From contig NZ_JABBJJ010000001.1 of NCBI RefSeq assembly GCF_012933655.1, forward strand, positions 1 through 64,000: a stretch of DNA of 64,000 nt, in the 5' to 3' direction. Source of the stretch: Pyxidicoccus fallax. Lineage in GTDB: Bacteria; Myxococcota; Myxococcia; Myxococcales; Myxococcaceae. Below are positions 34,534-43,792 of the stretch, one piece after another; the stretch's first letter is position 1; every line of letters begins with the position of its first letter. The notes under the pieces are model-generated. The model ran no database searches and was not told where the DNA came from. It saw nothing but the letters and a program-made list of their open reading frames with translations. The translations under genes and the position numbers were made by a program.

Positions 34534-35597
34534 GCATCATCGTCGAGCAGGTCACCCGGCGCTTCACCTCGGGCGGCTCCCCGGCCGTCTCGGAGGTGTC
34601 CTTCCAGGCGCCCCGGGGCGCCATCACCTCGCTGCTGGGGCCGTCCGGCGCCGGCAAGTCCACGCTGCTGCGCCTCATCGCGGGGCTGGAGGTGCCGGAC
34701 GCGGGCCGCATCCTCATCGATGGCGTGGACTGCACGTCCATGCCCGTGCAGAAGCGCGGTGTGGGCGTCGTGTTCCAGAGCTACGCCCTGTTCCGCCACA
34801 TGACGGTGCGCGAGAACATCGCCTTCGGCCTGGACGTGCGCGGCAGCCCCCGCGCGGAGACGGACGCCCGCGTGGACGAGATGCTCCGCCTGGTGCAATT
34901 GGAGGCACTGGGCGGCCGCTACCCCGGGCAGCTCTCCGGCGGGCAGCGGCAGCGCGTGGCCTTCGCCCGCGCGCTGGCCATCCGGCCCCGCGTGCTGCTC
35001 CTGGACGAGCCCTTCGGCGCGCTCGACACGCGGGTGCGCGAGGAACTGCGCGAGTGGCTCCACTCGCTCCACGAGCGGACGGGGCTGACCACGCTGCTGG
35101 TGACGCATGACCAGCAGGAGGCGCTGGAGATTTCCCAGCACGTCGTCGTGATGAGCGAGGGGAGGGTGGCGCAGGCGGGCTCGCCGGAGGTCATCTACAA
35201 CCGGCCCACGTCGCCGTTCGTCGCCTCCTTCATCGGCGGGGCCAGCGTGGTGCGCGGCCGTGTCGAGTCGGGGAGGGTGGCCATGGGCTCGCTGTCGGTG
35301 GACGTCGCGGCGTCGGCCCGAGAGGGCGAGACGGTGCAGGCCTTCGTGCGCCCCCATGACATCAAGCTCGCGAAATCGCCCGGGGGCCTGGTGAATGGGC
35401 ATCCCCCTACCGGCCGGGTGGAGCGGCTCAAGCCCGTGGGCGGGTACGTGAAGGTGCTGTTGCGCCTGCCCACCGGAGACGAAGTCACGGTGGAGGTGCC
35501 GCGCTCGGAGTTCGATACGCTCGGCGTCGCCGAGGGTGACGCGGTGCGCGCGGATGTCCGGTCCGCGACGGTCTTCGTCGGGGACTACGCCATCTGA
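34530..35597 (+). CDS. cysA: Sulfate ABC transporter ATP-binding protein CysA
   Basis: A 355-residue ABC ATPase. Walker A GPSGAGKST (about 37-45), Q-loop (VFQSYALFRHMTV), signature LSGGQRQRVAFARAL, Walker B LLLDEPFGALD and the H-loop (VTHDQQEALE) are all intact. The C-terminal ~110 residues form the TOBE-like regulatory domain of CysA proteins (FVRPHDIKL). It energises import through CysT/CysW. It overlaps cysW by 4 nt. The operon seems to end here; no strong terminator was seen in the following 270 bp. Confidence 0.94.
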   Translation: MSIIVEQVTRRFTSGGSPAVSEVSFQAPRGAITSLLGPSGAGKSTLLRLIAGLEVPDAGRILIDGVDCTSMPVQKRGVGVVFQSYALFRHMTVRENIAFGLDVRGSPRAETDARVDEMLRLVQLEALGGRYPGQLSGGQRQRVAFARALAIRPRVLLLDEPFGALDTRVREELREWLHSLHERTGLTTLLVTHDQQEALEISQHVVVMSEGRVAQAGSPEVIYNRPTSPFVASFIGGASVVRGRVESGRVAMGSLSVDVAASAREGETVQAFVRPHDIKLAKSPGGLVNGHPPTGRVERLKPVGGYVKVLLRLPTGDEVTVEVPRSEFDTLGVAEGDAVRADVRSATVFVGDYAI

Positions 35598-35869
35598 CAG
35601 CGTCGCTCAGCCGGATTGAGCAACGGGGTAGCCGCAGTGGGTAGACGCCAGGGGAGGGCCACTTCATTCCGACGCCCAAGGAAGCAGTCGTGTCCTGCCA
35701 CCGGACGTTACGCTGAATGTCCAGCGCCCGATGACGCGGTGCGACGCGCCCTGCGGGAATCCCGGGGTCGTCGCATCTTTCTCCATTACCCGAAAAAACT
35801 GGTTGAATGCCCGTCCCGGGCGAGCAGGCGCCGGGGCGGGGCCCCGGTTTCCGGCCCATGGAGGAAGAC

Positions 35870-37234
35870 ATGCACAGACGACAGGATTGGCGTTCGATGC
35901 TGATGGTCGCGGGTTGCGTGGCCCTGGCTGGCGGTTGCGGCGAGGAGACGTCCCCCGAGCCCGAGCCGTTGCCCCTCGTGAGTCAGGCGCAGCGCGAGCT
36001 GGCGTACGACCCGGGACCGGGATGGAACCTGGCGTGGCAGGACGACTTCACGGGCACCAGCGTCAACGGCGCGTACTGGACGGTGCTGACGAGCAACTAC
36101 GACCCCGTCACCAACAACTGCAACTTCGGGACGGGGGAGCTGGAGTTCCCCCGGCCGCAGAACGTCACCGTGGGGGGCGGCAAGCTCGTCATCACCGCGG
36201 AGCGCACGAGCGACGGGCCCTATGACTCGCGCTGCGCCGGGTACGGGCCGCGCTCGTTCTACTCCGGCCGGCTGCACACCAAGGGCAAGGTGGAGCGGCG
36301 CTACGGCAAGCTCGTGGCGAGCATCAAGATTCCGTCCGGCTACGGCATGTGGCCGGCGTTCTGGACGCTGGGCGGAAACATCTCCTCGGTGGGCTGGCCG
36401 CGCAGCGGTGAAATCGACATCCTCGAGTGGCACTCCAACGAGCCGACGTGGATGAAGTCGGCGACGCACTACTTCGCCAACAACGCCGCGCAGCACTGGG
36501 GCACGGGGGCCAGCCGGGGCGTCAACCTCGCGGACAGCTTCCACGTCTACGAGGTGGAGTGGACGGCGAACCAGATGATCTTCCGGCTGGATGGCCAGAC
36601 AAAGGCGACGGCGGACTTCTTCCACAACGAGCCGGCCTTCCAGCAGAACCACTACATCCTGCTGAACCTGGCGTTGGGCGGGAACTGGTACGGCAACCCG
36701 CCGGCCAGCGCCATCGCGCTCGGGGCGGGGGAGCGCAAGACGATGGAGGTCGAGTGGGTGCGCTGGTACGACGCGGGGCCCACGTCGCCCACGACGCTCA
36801 CCAACCCCGGCTTCGAGTCCGGCATGACGGGCTGGGCCACGTGGAGTCCGAATGGCACCGAGGCCGCGGACTTCAGCGAGACGCACAATGGCGGCCACTC
36901 GGGCAGCTACCACCTGACGCACTGGACCAACGGCTCGCCGTTCGAGGTGTGGACGTACCAGACGAGGTCCGGGCTTCCCTCGGGCACCTACAAGGTCCGC
37001 GCGTGGGTGCGAAAGGGCGGCACGTTCGCCGTGGCCAACCTGCAGGCGAAGACGTGCGGCTCGTGCGCGCCGGTGGCCACGGCGCTCGGAACGTATGGCG
37101 CGTGGACGCTCGTGGAGACGCCGCCCATCTCCGTCACGGGCGGGTACCTGGAACTGGGGTTCCACACGCGCGTCACCGCGGGGAACGCCGCCAACTACAT
37201 CCACATGGATGACGTGGAGTTGATTCGGCTCTAA
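35870..37234 (+). CDS. GH16 beta-glucanase lipoprotein with C-terminal carbohydrate-binding domain
   Basis: A 454-residue exported enzyme. GGAGGAAG lies just before the ATG at 35870; an in-frame ATG at 35858 is possible. A lipobox-like Cys (16 or 23) suggests a lipoprotein. The GH16 domain (about 45-300) holds the catalytic signature EIDILE with Glu181 as nucleophile, Asp183 and Glu186 as acid/base, plus WPAFWTLG and the HVYEVEWT strand typical of beta-1,3(4)-glucanases and laminarinases. The C-terminal 150 residues (TTLTNPGFESGMTGW...MDDVELIRL) form a CBM4/9-like beta-sandwich. Likely target: beta-glucans of fungi or plants. The last 4 bases overlap the convergent ABM gene. Confidence 0.92.
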   Translation: MHRRQDWRSMLMVAGCVALAGGCGEETSPEPEPLPLVSQAQRELAYDPGPGWNLAWQDDFTGTSVNGAYWTVLTSNYDPVTNNCNFGTGELEFPRPQNVTVGGGKLVITAERTSDGPYDSRCAGYGPRSFYSGRLHTKGKVERRYGKLVASIKIPSGYGMWPAFWTLGGNISSVGWPRSGEIDILEWHSNEPTWMKSATHYFANNAAQHWGTGASRGVNLADSFHVYEVEWTANQMIFRLDGQTKATADFFHNEPAFQQNHYILLNLALGGNWYGNPPASAIALGAGERKTMEVEWVRWYDAGPTSPTTLTNPGFESGMTGWATWSPNGTEAADFSETHNGGHSGSYHLTHWTNGSPFEVWTYQTRSGLPSGTYKVRAWVRKGGTFAVANLQAKTCGSCAPVATALGTYGAWTLVETPPISVTGGYLELGFHTRVTAGNAANYIHMDDVELIRL

Positions 37235-37551
37235 CGGGCGCCCGCCACGGAAGCGAACGGGACCTCGTAGTGGGTGACGTGGAGGTCCTTGTCGATGAGG
37301 AAGCGCTCGTCCTCCGGGTAGAAGACAGCCTGCTCGGGGGACGGGCCCGCGAAGCGGCGGATGGCGTCCATGGACTCCCAGAGCGTGACGAGGAGGAACT
37401 CGGCCCGCTCGCCATGGACGCGCCGCAGGCAGTACGCCCCGAGGTTGCCCGGGGTGGCGCGGTAGTTCTTGAGGCCTGTCTCTTCCAGGTACGTCTGGTA
37501 GGCGTCGGCGTCGGTGGCCTTCGTGACGCCGCGCCAGGTGCGGGCCAGCAT
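37231..37551 (-). CDS. Antibiotic biosynthesis monooxygenase (ABM)-like small protein
   Basis: A 106-residue protein with the ferredoxin-like beta-alpha-beta ABM pattern: RTWRGVTKATDADAYQTYLEETG, NLGAYCLRRVHGERAEFLLVTLWESMDAIRRFAG, and a C-terminal FYPEDERFLIDKDLHVTHYEV. Family members are dimers, some heme-degrading or quinol-oxidising; most are of unknown role. It converges with the glucanase gene with a 4-bp overlap. Confidence 0.82.
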   Translation of the reverse strand: MLARTWRGVTKATDADAYQTYLEETGLKNYRATPGNLGAYCLRRVHGERAEFLLVTLWESMDAIRRFAGPSPEQAVFYPEDERFLIDKDLHVTHYEVPFASVAGAR

Positions 37552-37610
37552 GGGGAAGCTCCTCTCGAGGTGGAACCCTGGCGCGGAGCTTTAGCCGGCG
37601 GTGAGCACGG

Positions 37611-38168
37611 TTACAGCAGCAACCGCCACGACAGTCCGGCGAGCGTCGTGTAGCCCACCACCGCGCGCTCCACGCGGCCCTCGGGTGACAGGAAGACCAC
37701 GGTGGGGAAGGTGTCCACGCGCCAATCCTGCTGGACGCCGTCGTCCCCGAGCAGCACCGGGTAGTCCACGCCGTGCTTCGCGACGAAGCGCCGCACGGCC
37801 TCCTCGTCGTCGTACGCCAGCGCCACGGACACCACGTGCGCGGAGTCTCCCGCGAGGCTCCGCAGCCGCGAGATGTTGGACGACTCCATGCCGCATACGC
37901 CGCACCACGGAGCCCAGAAGGCCAGCACCACGGGCTTGCCGCGCAGGGAGTCCAGGCTCACCGTCTCGCCGGCCAGCGTGCGCAGCGTGAAGGCCGGCGC
38001 GGGCGTCCCGGCCCCGGGCAGGCGCCGCGCCTGCCATGCGGCCACGGCCGTGAGCAGGACCGCCAGCACCACCAGGTCCACGCCCCAGCGCACCCACCAG
38101 CGGCGGCGCGCGTGCTCCCACCCGGACTTCAGTCGCTCCAATGCTCCGGCCTTGCCCTGCATTCCCAT
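37611..38168 (-). CDS. Membrane-anchored thioredoxin-like (TlpA/ResA-type) protein
   Basis: A 185-residue protein from the ATG at 38168, with GGAG at a suitable distance. A GTG at 38228 with AGGGGA upstream would add 20 residues, so the start is uncertain. One membrane helix (about 29-46) anchors a periplasmic thioredoxin fold with the active site WCGVC (Cys89, Cys92) and the cis-Pro region TFPTVVFLSPEG. TlpA/ResA-like proteins reduce disulfides in the periplasm or in cytochrome c assembly; no such genes are adjacent. A partner membrane reductase is not in the window. Confidence 0.85.
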   Translation of the reverse strand: MGMQGKAGALERLKSGWEHARRRWWVRWGVDLVVLAVLLTAVAAWQARRLPGAGTPAPAFTLRTLAGETVSLDSLRGKPVVLAFWAPWCGVCGMESSNISRLRSLAGDSAHVVSVALAYDDEEAVRRFVAKHGVDYPVLLGDDGVQQDWRVDTFPTVVFLSPEGRVERAVVGYTTLAGLSWRLLL

Positions 38169-38372
38169 TCGCTCCGGAGCCAGCGTCTCCCGCCGGAGCA
38201 CCCGCGTGCTCCGGGCCGGGCACTTCACGTCGCGTCCCCTGGCCCGCTTCGGACGCGACCGTCACCGTAACACCGGGGCGACCCTCCTTCAGGACGGCCG
38301 TCCCGGGGCTTCGTCACGTCACGGCGAGACCGGCCCGACGCCCTGCCACGCGGCGTCATCCGGTCCGTCACC

Positions 38373-38738
38373 TCACGCCAGCGCGGGCTCCGCGGGCACG
38401 GCCCACGCCCCGGTCCGGAGGCTCTCTCCGGCCTGCCGCTGCGCGCGGCCCACGGCCTTGATGACGGCGTGCTCCGCCCGGTCCAGCGCCTTGTCCACCG
38501 CCGCCACCAGCGTGCTGCCCTTGGCCTCCAGCGTCAGCTCCTTGCCGTGCTCCAGCCGCAGCGTCACCCGGCACGCCTTGTCCACGCCGCCGCGCGGGCC
38601 GTTGGTGTCCTCCAAGCGCAGCACCACTTCCTTCACGCGGTCCGACAACCTGTCCAACGCGAAGAGCACGCGGCGCTCGCAGTGGGTGCGAAGGGTCTCG
38701 GTGAGGGGGATGTGACGGGCTCGGATTTCGATACGCAT
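38373..38738 (-). CDS. HPF/RaiA-type ribosome hibernation factor-like protein
   Basis: A 121-residue protein from the ATG at 38738 (AAGGAG upstream). The beta-alpha-beta-beta-beta-alpha HPF/YfiA fold is readable: MRIEIRARHIPLTETLRTHCERRVLFALDRL, VKEVVLRLEDTNGPRGGVDKACRVTLRLEHGKELTLEAKGSTLVAAVDKALDRAEHAVIKAVGRAQRQ. It is the short form without the C-terminal dimerisation domain. Such proteins bind the 30S decoding site in stationary phase; a role in starvation and development is plausible (inference). Confidence 0.82.
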   Translation of the reverse strand: MRIEIRARHIPLTETLRTHCERRVLFALDRLSDRVKEVVLRLEDTNGPRGGVDKACRVTLRLEHGKELTLEAKGSTLVAAVDKALDRAEHAVIKAVGRAQRQAGESLRTGAWAVPAEPALA

Positions 38739-38813
38739 CCAGGACGCTCCTTCTGGCCCCCCATTGGGCCTACTTCTTCTCTGTGCATCCGGTGCTTTTG
38801 CCGCAAATAGGAA

Positions 38814-38858
38814 AAGCCCCCGTGGCGCTTCGGAAAAACCGAAGGCCCACGGGGGCTT
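38814..38858 (-). terminator. Strong intrinsic terminator of the T6SS operon
   Basis: A perfect 12-bp stem (AAGCCCCCGTGG/CCACGGGGGCTT) encloses a 2x2 mismatch, a second 6-bp stem (CTTCGG/CCGAAG) and a five-A loop. Read on the minus strand it is followed by TTTTCCTATTT. It lies about 40 bp after the last gene of the T6SS operon. Confidence 0.85.
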
Positions 38859-38898
38859 GTAGGCCGAAGGGGGAGGGTGCCCCACTTCGGAGCCGGGA

Positions 38899-39999
38899 CT
38901 ACGGAGGCGTCGTCGTGGCCGTGGCGGCGGGCTTCTGGGACGACTTGCCCGCCGGCGGCGTGGCGGCCGCCTTGGCCGCGTCCTTCAGGTCCTTCGAGGC
39001 GGCCTCGGCCGTGGCGGTGTCCGCCTCGGGGGCGGGCTTCTTCTTCTCCGGCAGCGCGTAGATGGGCTTTTCCGGCACCGAGCGGGCGCCGATGCGCACC
39101 TGCTGCTCCACCATGCGGGACCAGAGCGACGGCTTGGGGCCCACCAGCGCGTTGTCCGCCAGCACCAGCGTGCGCACGTCCTGCGCGCGGCGGTACAGGC
39201 GCGGCGCCACGTCCGGCTGCTCCGGGTCCGAGTCGCTCACCTGCACCTGCTCCTGCACGCTGATGCCCTTCTCGTCGAAGGTGAGCGTGGAGGTCAGCTC
39301 GAACTTGCGGCGCAGCCCGTTGGGCAGCTCGAAGGTCATCTCGCGGGCCAGCGGGAACCACGCGGCGCCCAGGCACGCGCGGGCCTTGTCGGACACGGAC
39401 TCGGTGAAGAAGCGGTTGGTGCGCAGCGGCATGATGCGCGCGTGCCGGCGGCACACCTCCTCGCCCTCGGTGGTGCACGCGTCACCCTCGGCCACCAGCA
39501 CCCGGGTCTTCTGCACCGTCTCCAGCCGCAGCTTCGCGTTCTTCGGCATGGCGCGCAGCGAGCCCAGCGCATCCACGCGGAAGCCCTGCTCCGTCGTCTC
39601 CACCAGCGCCACCGGCCCGAGGGCCTCGCCGTTGGTGAAGCGCCGCGTAATCACCCACACCAGCCGCTGCCCGGCCTGGAGCGTCTCCAGCACCAGGTCC
39701 TCCTCGGTCAGCTTCTCCGGGGGCGGCAGGGCGAGGGCGTCGGGGCCGGGCTCCACGCACTCGTCGGCGGCCGGGTCCTGGGACCACACGGGCGCGCCCG
39801 TGCAGTCCACCGCCGGCCGCGGCGCGGCGCCGGTGTCCTTGTCATAGCCGTGCAGGAGCAGGGCGAACCACGTATCGGGCGTGGGGAAGGAGCGCGCGTT
39901 GGCGCCGGCTTCCGCGAAGCACATCGACGGCTTCTGCACGGTGGCGCAGCCCGACAGCAGGGACAGCGCCACGGCGGAGACCTGGAGCATTCGTCTCAT
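38899..39999 (-). CDS. Lipoprotein at the end of the T6SS operon
   Basis: A 366-residue lipoprotein with lipobox LLSGC (Cys18). The mature part is a mixed alpha/beta domain with several Cys pairs (CTGAPVW, DECVEPG, ACTTEGEEVCRR, ACLG), ending in an Ala/Lys/Pro/Thr-rich tail from about residue 310. I recognise no family. It starts 9 nt after the tssH stop codon and ends just before the operon terminator, so it is cotranscribed with the T6SS. It may be an accessory outer-membrane component or a structural factor of this T6SS type. Confidence 0.75.
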   Translation of the reverse strand: MRRMLQVSAVALSLLSGCATVQKPSMCFAEAGANARSFPTPDTWFALLLHGYDKDTGAAPRPAVDCTGAPVWSQDPAADECVEPGPDALALPPPEKLTEEDLVLETLQAGQRLVWVITRRFTNGEALGPVALVETTEQGFRVDALGSLRAMPKNAKLRLETVQKTRVLVAEGDACTTEGEEVCRRHARIMPLRTNRFFTESVSDKARACLGAAWFPLAREMTFELPNGLRRKFELTSTLTFDEKGISVQEQVQVSDSDPEQPDVAPRLYRRAQDVRTLVLADNALVGPKPSLWSRMVEQQVRIGARSVPEKPIYALPEKKKPAPEADTATAEAASKDLKDAAKAAATPPAGKSSQKPAATATTTPP

Positions 40000-40008
40000 G
40001 GGTTTCTC

Positions 40009-42633
40009 TCAGGCATGGGCGAACTGGAGGTCCCAGTCGCCTTCCGCGGTCAGGGCCACATGCAGCTTCGGGGGCACCGCGCCGCCCACCAGGTGCTGCA
40101 ACAACTCGCGGGAGAGCACGGGCATCAACGAGCCCTGGAGGATCTGCTCCATGTTGCGCGCTCCCATCTCCGACTCGGTGCACCGGCGCGCCAGCTCGTC
40201 CAGCAGGTCCGGCGCCAGCGTCGTGTCCACGTTGTGCGCGGCCTTCAGCCGGCCCACGAGCTTGGACAGCTTCATCTCGGCAATCTGGCGCATGACATCG
40301 CGCTGCACCGGGCCGAAGGGGACAATCGTCATGCGCGCCAGCAGCGCCGGCTTGAAGTGCTTGCTGAGCGCGGGCCGGATGGCCGCCACCACCTGCTCGG
40401 TGGTGGGCTCCGCGAAGTCCTCGTACAGCCGCATCAGGATGTCCGAGCCCAGGTTGCTCGTGAGGATGATGACGGTGTTCTTGAAGTCCACCTGCCGGCC
40501 CTCGCCGTCCGTCAGCGAGCCCTTGTCGAACACCTGGTAGAAGAGGTTCATCACCTCCAGGTCGGCCTTCTCGCACTCGTCCAGCAGCACCACCGAGTAG
40601 GGCCGCTGGCGCACCGCCTCCGTCAGGAGGCCGCCCTCGCCATAGCCCACGTAGCCCGGCGGCGAGCCGATGAGCCGGCTCACCGTGTGCTTCTCCTGGA
40701 ACTCGCTCATGTTGAGCGTCGTCATGAAGCGCTCGCCGCCGTAGAGCGTGTCCGCGAGCGCCAGCGCCGTCTCCGTCTTGCCCACGCCGCTGGGGCCCAC
40801 GAAGAGCATCACGCCAATGGGTGTGTCCGGGTTGCGGATGCCCGCCTGCGAGATGCGGATGATTTCGGCCACCTTCTTGATGCCGGCCTCCTGGCCGCGC
40901 ACGCGCGAGCGGAGCTTGTCCTCCAGCGTCAGCACCGAGGCGAGCAGGTCGCTGCGCATCTTGCCCACGGGCACGCCCGTCCAGCCGGCCACCACGCGCG
41001 CGACGATGTCCGCGTCCACGTCCGCGTGCACCAGCGGCACCTCGCCGCGCACGCTGGCGAGCTTCTTCGTCGCCTCGTCCACCGCCGCCTTCAGCGCCGC
41101 GGTGTCCGCGTCCGGCTTCGCCTCGCGCAGCGCCTTGCGTGCCTCCATCAGCGCCGCCACCGCCGCGCGCTCCGTCTCCCAGCGCGCGTGCAGCGTGGCC
41201 CGCTCGTCCTGCGCGGCGCGCAGCCTGTCCTCCGCCGCGGCCAGGGCGTCCTGCTCCTCCTTGCCGCCCGTGCCCTCGGTCAGGTCGCGCTTGCGCGCGT
41301 CGCGCTCGCGCTCCAGCGAGGCAATCTCCTGGTCCAGCGCCACCAGCTCCTCGGGGCGCGTGGACAGCTCAATCTTCACGCGGGCCGCGGACGTGTCGAG
41401 CAGGTCCACCGCCTTGTCCGGCAGCTGCCGGCCGGAGATGTAGCGGCTGGACAGACGCACCGCGGCGGACACGGCCTCGTCGCGGATGGTGACGCCGTGC
41501 GCCGCCTCGTACGTGGGCCGCAGGCCGCGCAGCATCAGCTCCGCGTCCTCCACGCTCGGCTCCTCCACCTTCACCGGCTGGAAGCGCCGCTCCAGCGCCG
41601 CGTCCTTCTCGAAGTACTTCTTGTACTCGGCCCACGTGGTGGCCGCGAGCGTGCGCAGCTCACCGCGCGCCAGCGCCGGCTTGAGCAGGTTGGACGCGTC
41701 CGTGCCGCCCTGCGAGCCGCCCGCGCCGATGATGGTGTGCGCTTCGTCGATGAACAGGATGATGGGCGTGGGTGACGCCTTCACCTCGGCGATGACGGCC
41801 TTGAGCCGGTTCTCGAACTCGCCGCGCACGCCCGCGCCGGCCTGGAGCAGGCCCAGGTCGAGCCCGAGCAGCTCCACGTTCTTCAGCGCGTCCGGCACCT
41901 CGCCGCGAACAATCGCCCAGGCCAGGCCCTCCACGAGCGCCGTCTTGCCCACGCCCGGCTCGCCCACGAGGATGGGGTTGTTCTTCCGGCGGCGGGAGAG
42001 GATGTCCACCATCTGCCGGATTTCACGGTGCCGGCCGAAGATGGGGTCGATCTTCCCCTCGCGCACGCGGCCCGTGAAGGACGTGGCGAAGCGCTTGAGC
42101 GCCTCGTCCCCGCGTCCGCCCGGAGCCCCGGCCGCGCCACCCGCGCCCGCGCTCACGGCGGCGTCCGCGTTGGCCACCTCCACGTTCTCCGGCGAGGGCC
42201 GCAGCACCACGTCCAGCGAGGACATGAGCTCGTCGCGGCTGATGGCGTCCAGCTCCTGGAAGAGCTCCGCGGTGTAGCGCGAGCGCCGGCTGACGAACTG
42301 GGCGAACAGCACACCCGAGCGCAGCCGCGTGGCGCCCTGCTCCACGGAGGCCAACAGCCATGCCTCTTCGAACCACTGGAAGAGCGTCTCGGAGAAGACG
42401 GGCCGCCCGGCATTGCCGGCGCGCAGGCCCTGCAGCGCCCGCTCCATGCTGGACAGGAGCTGACGGCGGTCCACGCCGAACTGCTGGAGGATGCGCGCGA
42501 CGTCCGAGTCCTCCGGCTCCAGCATCTGCACGAGCATGTGCTCCGGGACGATTTCGTAGAACCGTCCCGCGCTCGCCCGGGCCACGGCGGCCTCGAGCAG
42601 ACGGGTAGAGGTGGGCGTCAGACGACGGACCAA
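40009..42633 (-). CDS. tssH: T6SS ATPase TssH (ClpV)
   Basis: A protein of at least 874 residues, the AAA+ unfoldase that disassembles contracted TssB/TssC sheaths. It has a ClpN-like domain (1-140), a first AAA domain with Walker A GEPGVGKT and Walker B LFIDEAHT, a ClpB-type middle coiled coil (about 400-500), and a second AAA domain with GPSGVGKT and VVLLDECEKA plus D2-small. The first standard start is a TTG at 42633, but homologues begin with a segment like (M)RVDPKALVRRL. The codon at that place (42654) is ATT with a GGGGG-like ribosome site before it. The true start is therefore probably the rare ATT at 42654, seven codons upstream. Confidence 0.95.
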   Translation of the reverse strand: MVRRLTPTSTRLLEAAVARASAGRFYEIVPEHMLVQMLEPEDSDVARILQQFGVDRRQLLSSMERALQGLRAGNAGRPVFSETLFQWFEEAWLLASVEQGATRLRSGVLFAQFVSRRSRYTAELFQELDAISRDELMSSLDVVLRPSPENVEVANADAAVSAGAGGAAGAPGGRGDEALKRFATSFTGRVREGKIDPIFGRHREIRQMVDILSRRRKNNPILVGEPGVGKTALVEGLAWAIVRGEVPDALKNVELLGLDLGLLQAGAGVRGEFENRLKAVIAEVKASPTPIILFIDEAHTIIGAGGSQGGTDASNLLKPALARGELRTLAATTWAEYKKYFEKDAALERRFQPVKVEEPSVEDAELMLRGLRPTYEAAHGVTIRDEAVSAAVRLSSRYISGRQLPDKAVDLLDTSAARVKIELSTRPEELVALDQEIASLERERDARKRDLTEGTGGKEEQDALAAAEDRLRAAQDERATLHARWETERAAVAALMEARKALREAKPDADTAALKAAVDEATKKLASVRGEVPLVHADVDADIVARVVAGWTGVPVGKMRSDLLASVLTLEDKLRSRVRGQEAGIKKVAEIIRISQAGIRNPDTPIGVMLFVGPSGVGKTETALALADTLYGGERFMTTLNMSEFQEKHTVSRLIGSPPGYVGYGEGGLLTEAVRQRPYSVVLLDECEKADLEVMNLFYQVFDKGSLTDGEGRQVDFKNTVIILTSNLGSDILMRLYEDFAEPTTEQVVAAIRPALSKHFKPALLARMTIVPFGPVQRDVMRQIAEMKLSKLVGRLKAAHNVDTTLAPDLLDELARRCTESEMGARNMEQILQGSLMPVLSRELLQHLVGGAVPPKLHVALTAEGDWDLQFAHA

Positions 42634-42748
42634 CGCTTTCGGATCGACGCGAATGGGAGCCCCCAGAAAATGACAGCGATGTTGGACGGTATACCGGGCA
42701 GGCCGAGCGCCGTAAATCCCCGGCCCTCACGCCCGCCCGCTCGGGATT

Positions 42749-43792
42749 TCATCTCGCCACGGGAACACTGAGCTGCGTTTGCTGGCTGTTGCCCAGCCAT
42801 GTGTCCCGGCCCAGCTTGCTCGGTTCCTTCTGGGAGAGGCGGAATTGGTTCCGCACCCCCTCTGTGAGGCCGAGCTCCAAATCATACTCCAGCGGGTCCT
42901 TCACGAAGAGGGCCACCACCTCGCGCACCAGTGGCAGCAGGTCTCCGTCCGGCATCAGGCGCACATAGGCGCGGGGCGGCAGCGGGCTGACATGGATTTG
43001 AATCTTCCCCGTCCTGTCGAAGGCCTTGCCGCCCAGGAGCATGTTGCGCCCGAGCTGGTGGTTGGCCTGCCCCAGCTGCGCCCGCGCGTCGATGTCCACC
43101 CACCGGCCCACGAACTGGCGCACCGACACCCGCGCCCCTTCCAGGTCGTCACCCAGCACGTCCTGGAGGGCCACCTCGAGCTGCTCCGCCGTGCGGAAGC
43201 GCCCCGCCAGCAGAGGGGCGATGCGCAGCAGGCGCCAGGTCGGCAGCTTGCCCTCCAGCGGCTTCTCGTACGTGTCGAAGCCGCCCAGCGCGAGCAGCCG
43301 CTTGGACCACTGGTCCTGGAAGCCCGTGTCCGTCTCGCTGGTGACGCGGTACTTCGACTCGATGCGGTACAGCAGCGACAGGAGCCGGTGGTGGAAGAGG
43401 TCCAGGAACTCGCGCCGCACCGGGTGGTCCGGGTCCTCCTGGGCGACTTCCTCCGCGATGTAGTGGGGGAGGGGGCTCACCGAGCCCGTCAGCCCGAGGA
43501 AGCTCGTCACCACCTCGAAGAGGGGCCGCCGCGAGTACGGGTCCTCCGCGCGCACCGGCACCTGATGCAGCGTGACGCTGTTGACCTCCCCGGAGGGGAA
43601 GCCCAGCGACGGGTCGTGCCGGAAGCGGATCATCTCCTCGTTGACGGGGCCGGCCGCGCCCACGCGGACGGAGCCCGCGGTGAGCCGCTCCAGGAAGGCC
43701 ACCAGCGGGAAGAAGCCCGCCCGCGGCGCCGACCCGGTCAACTGCTCGGCCGCTTCTACAAGAGCGTCTGCGTTCCGTTCCTCGGAAGCCAC
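42749..43792 (-). CDS. tssG: T6SS baseplate protein TssG
   Basis: A 347-residue TssG-family wedge protein. Readable family stretches include FFPLVAFLERLT, RFRHDPSLGFPSGEV, LFEVVTSFLGLTGSVSPLPHYIAEEV and the DLFHHRLLSLLYR helix, with the C-terminal SVRQFVGRWVDID and QLGRNMLLGGKAFDRTGKI. It joins TssF and TssE around the VgrG/TssK hub. Its start lies inside the end of tssF (37-bp overlap), which implies coupled translation. Confidence 0.94.
   Translation of the reverse strand: MASEERNADALVEAAEQLTGSAPRAGFFPLVAFLERLTAGSVRVGAAGPVNEEMIRFRHDPSLGFPSGEVNSVTLHQVPVRAEDPYSRRPLFEVVTSFLGLTGSVSPLPHYIAEEVAQEDPDHPVRREFLDLFHHRLLSLLYRIESKYRVTSETDTGFQDQWSKRLLALGGFDTYEKPLEGKLPTWRLLRIAPLLAGRFRTAEQLEVALQDVLGDDLEGARVSVRQFVGRWVDIDARAQLGQANHQLGRNMLLGGKAFDRTGKIQIHVSPLPPRAYVRLMPDGDLLPLVREVVALFVKDPLEYDLELGLTEGVRNQFRLSQKEPSKLGRDTWLGNSQQTQLSVPVAR

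Noticed and set aside
35598-35869. GGGGTAGCCGC upstream of the GH16 gene as a possible c-di-GMP riboswitch piece
   Set aside because: Neither the conserved core nor the paired stems could be built around it.
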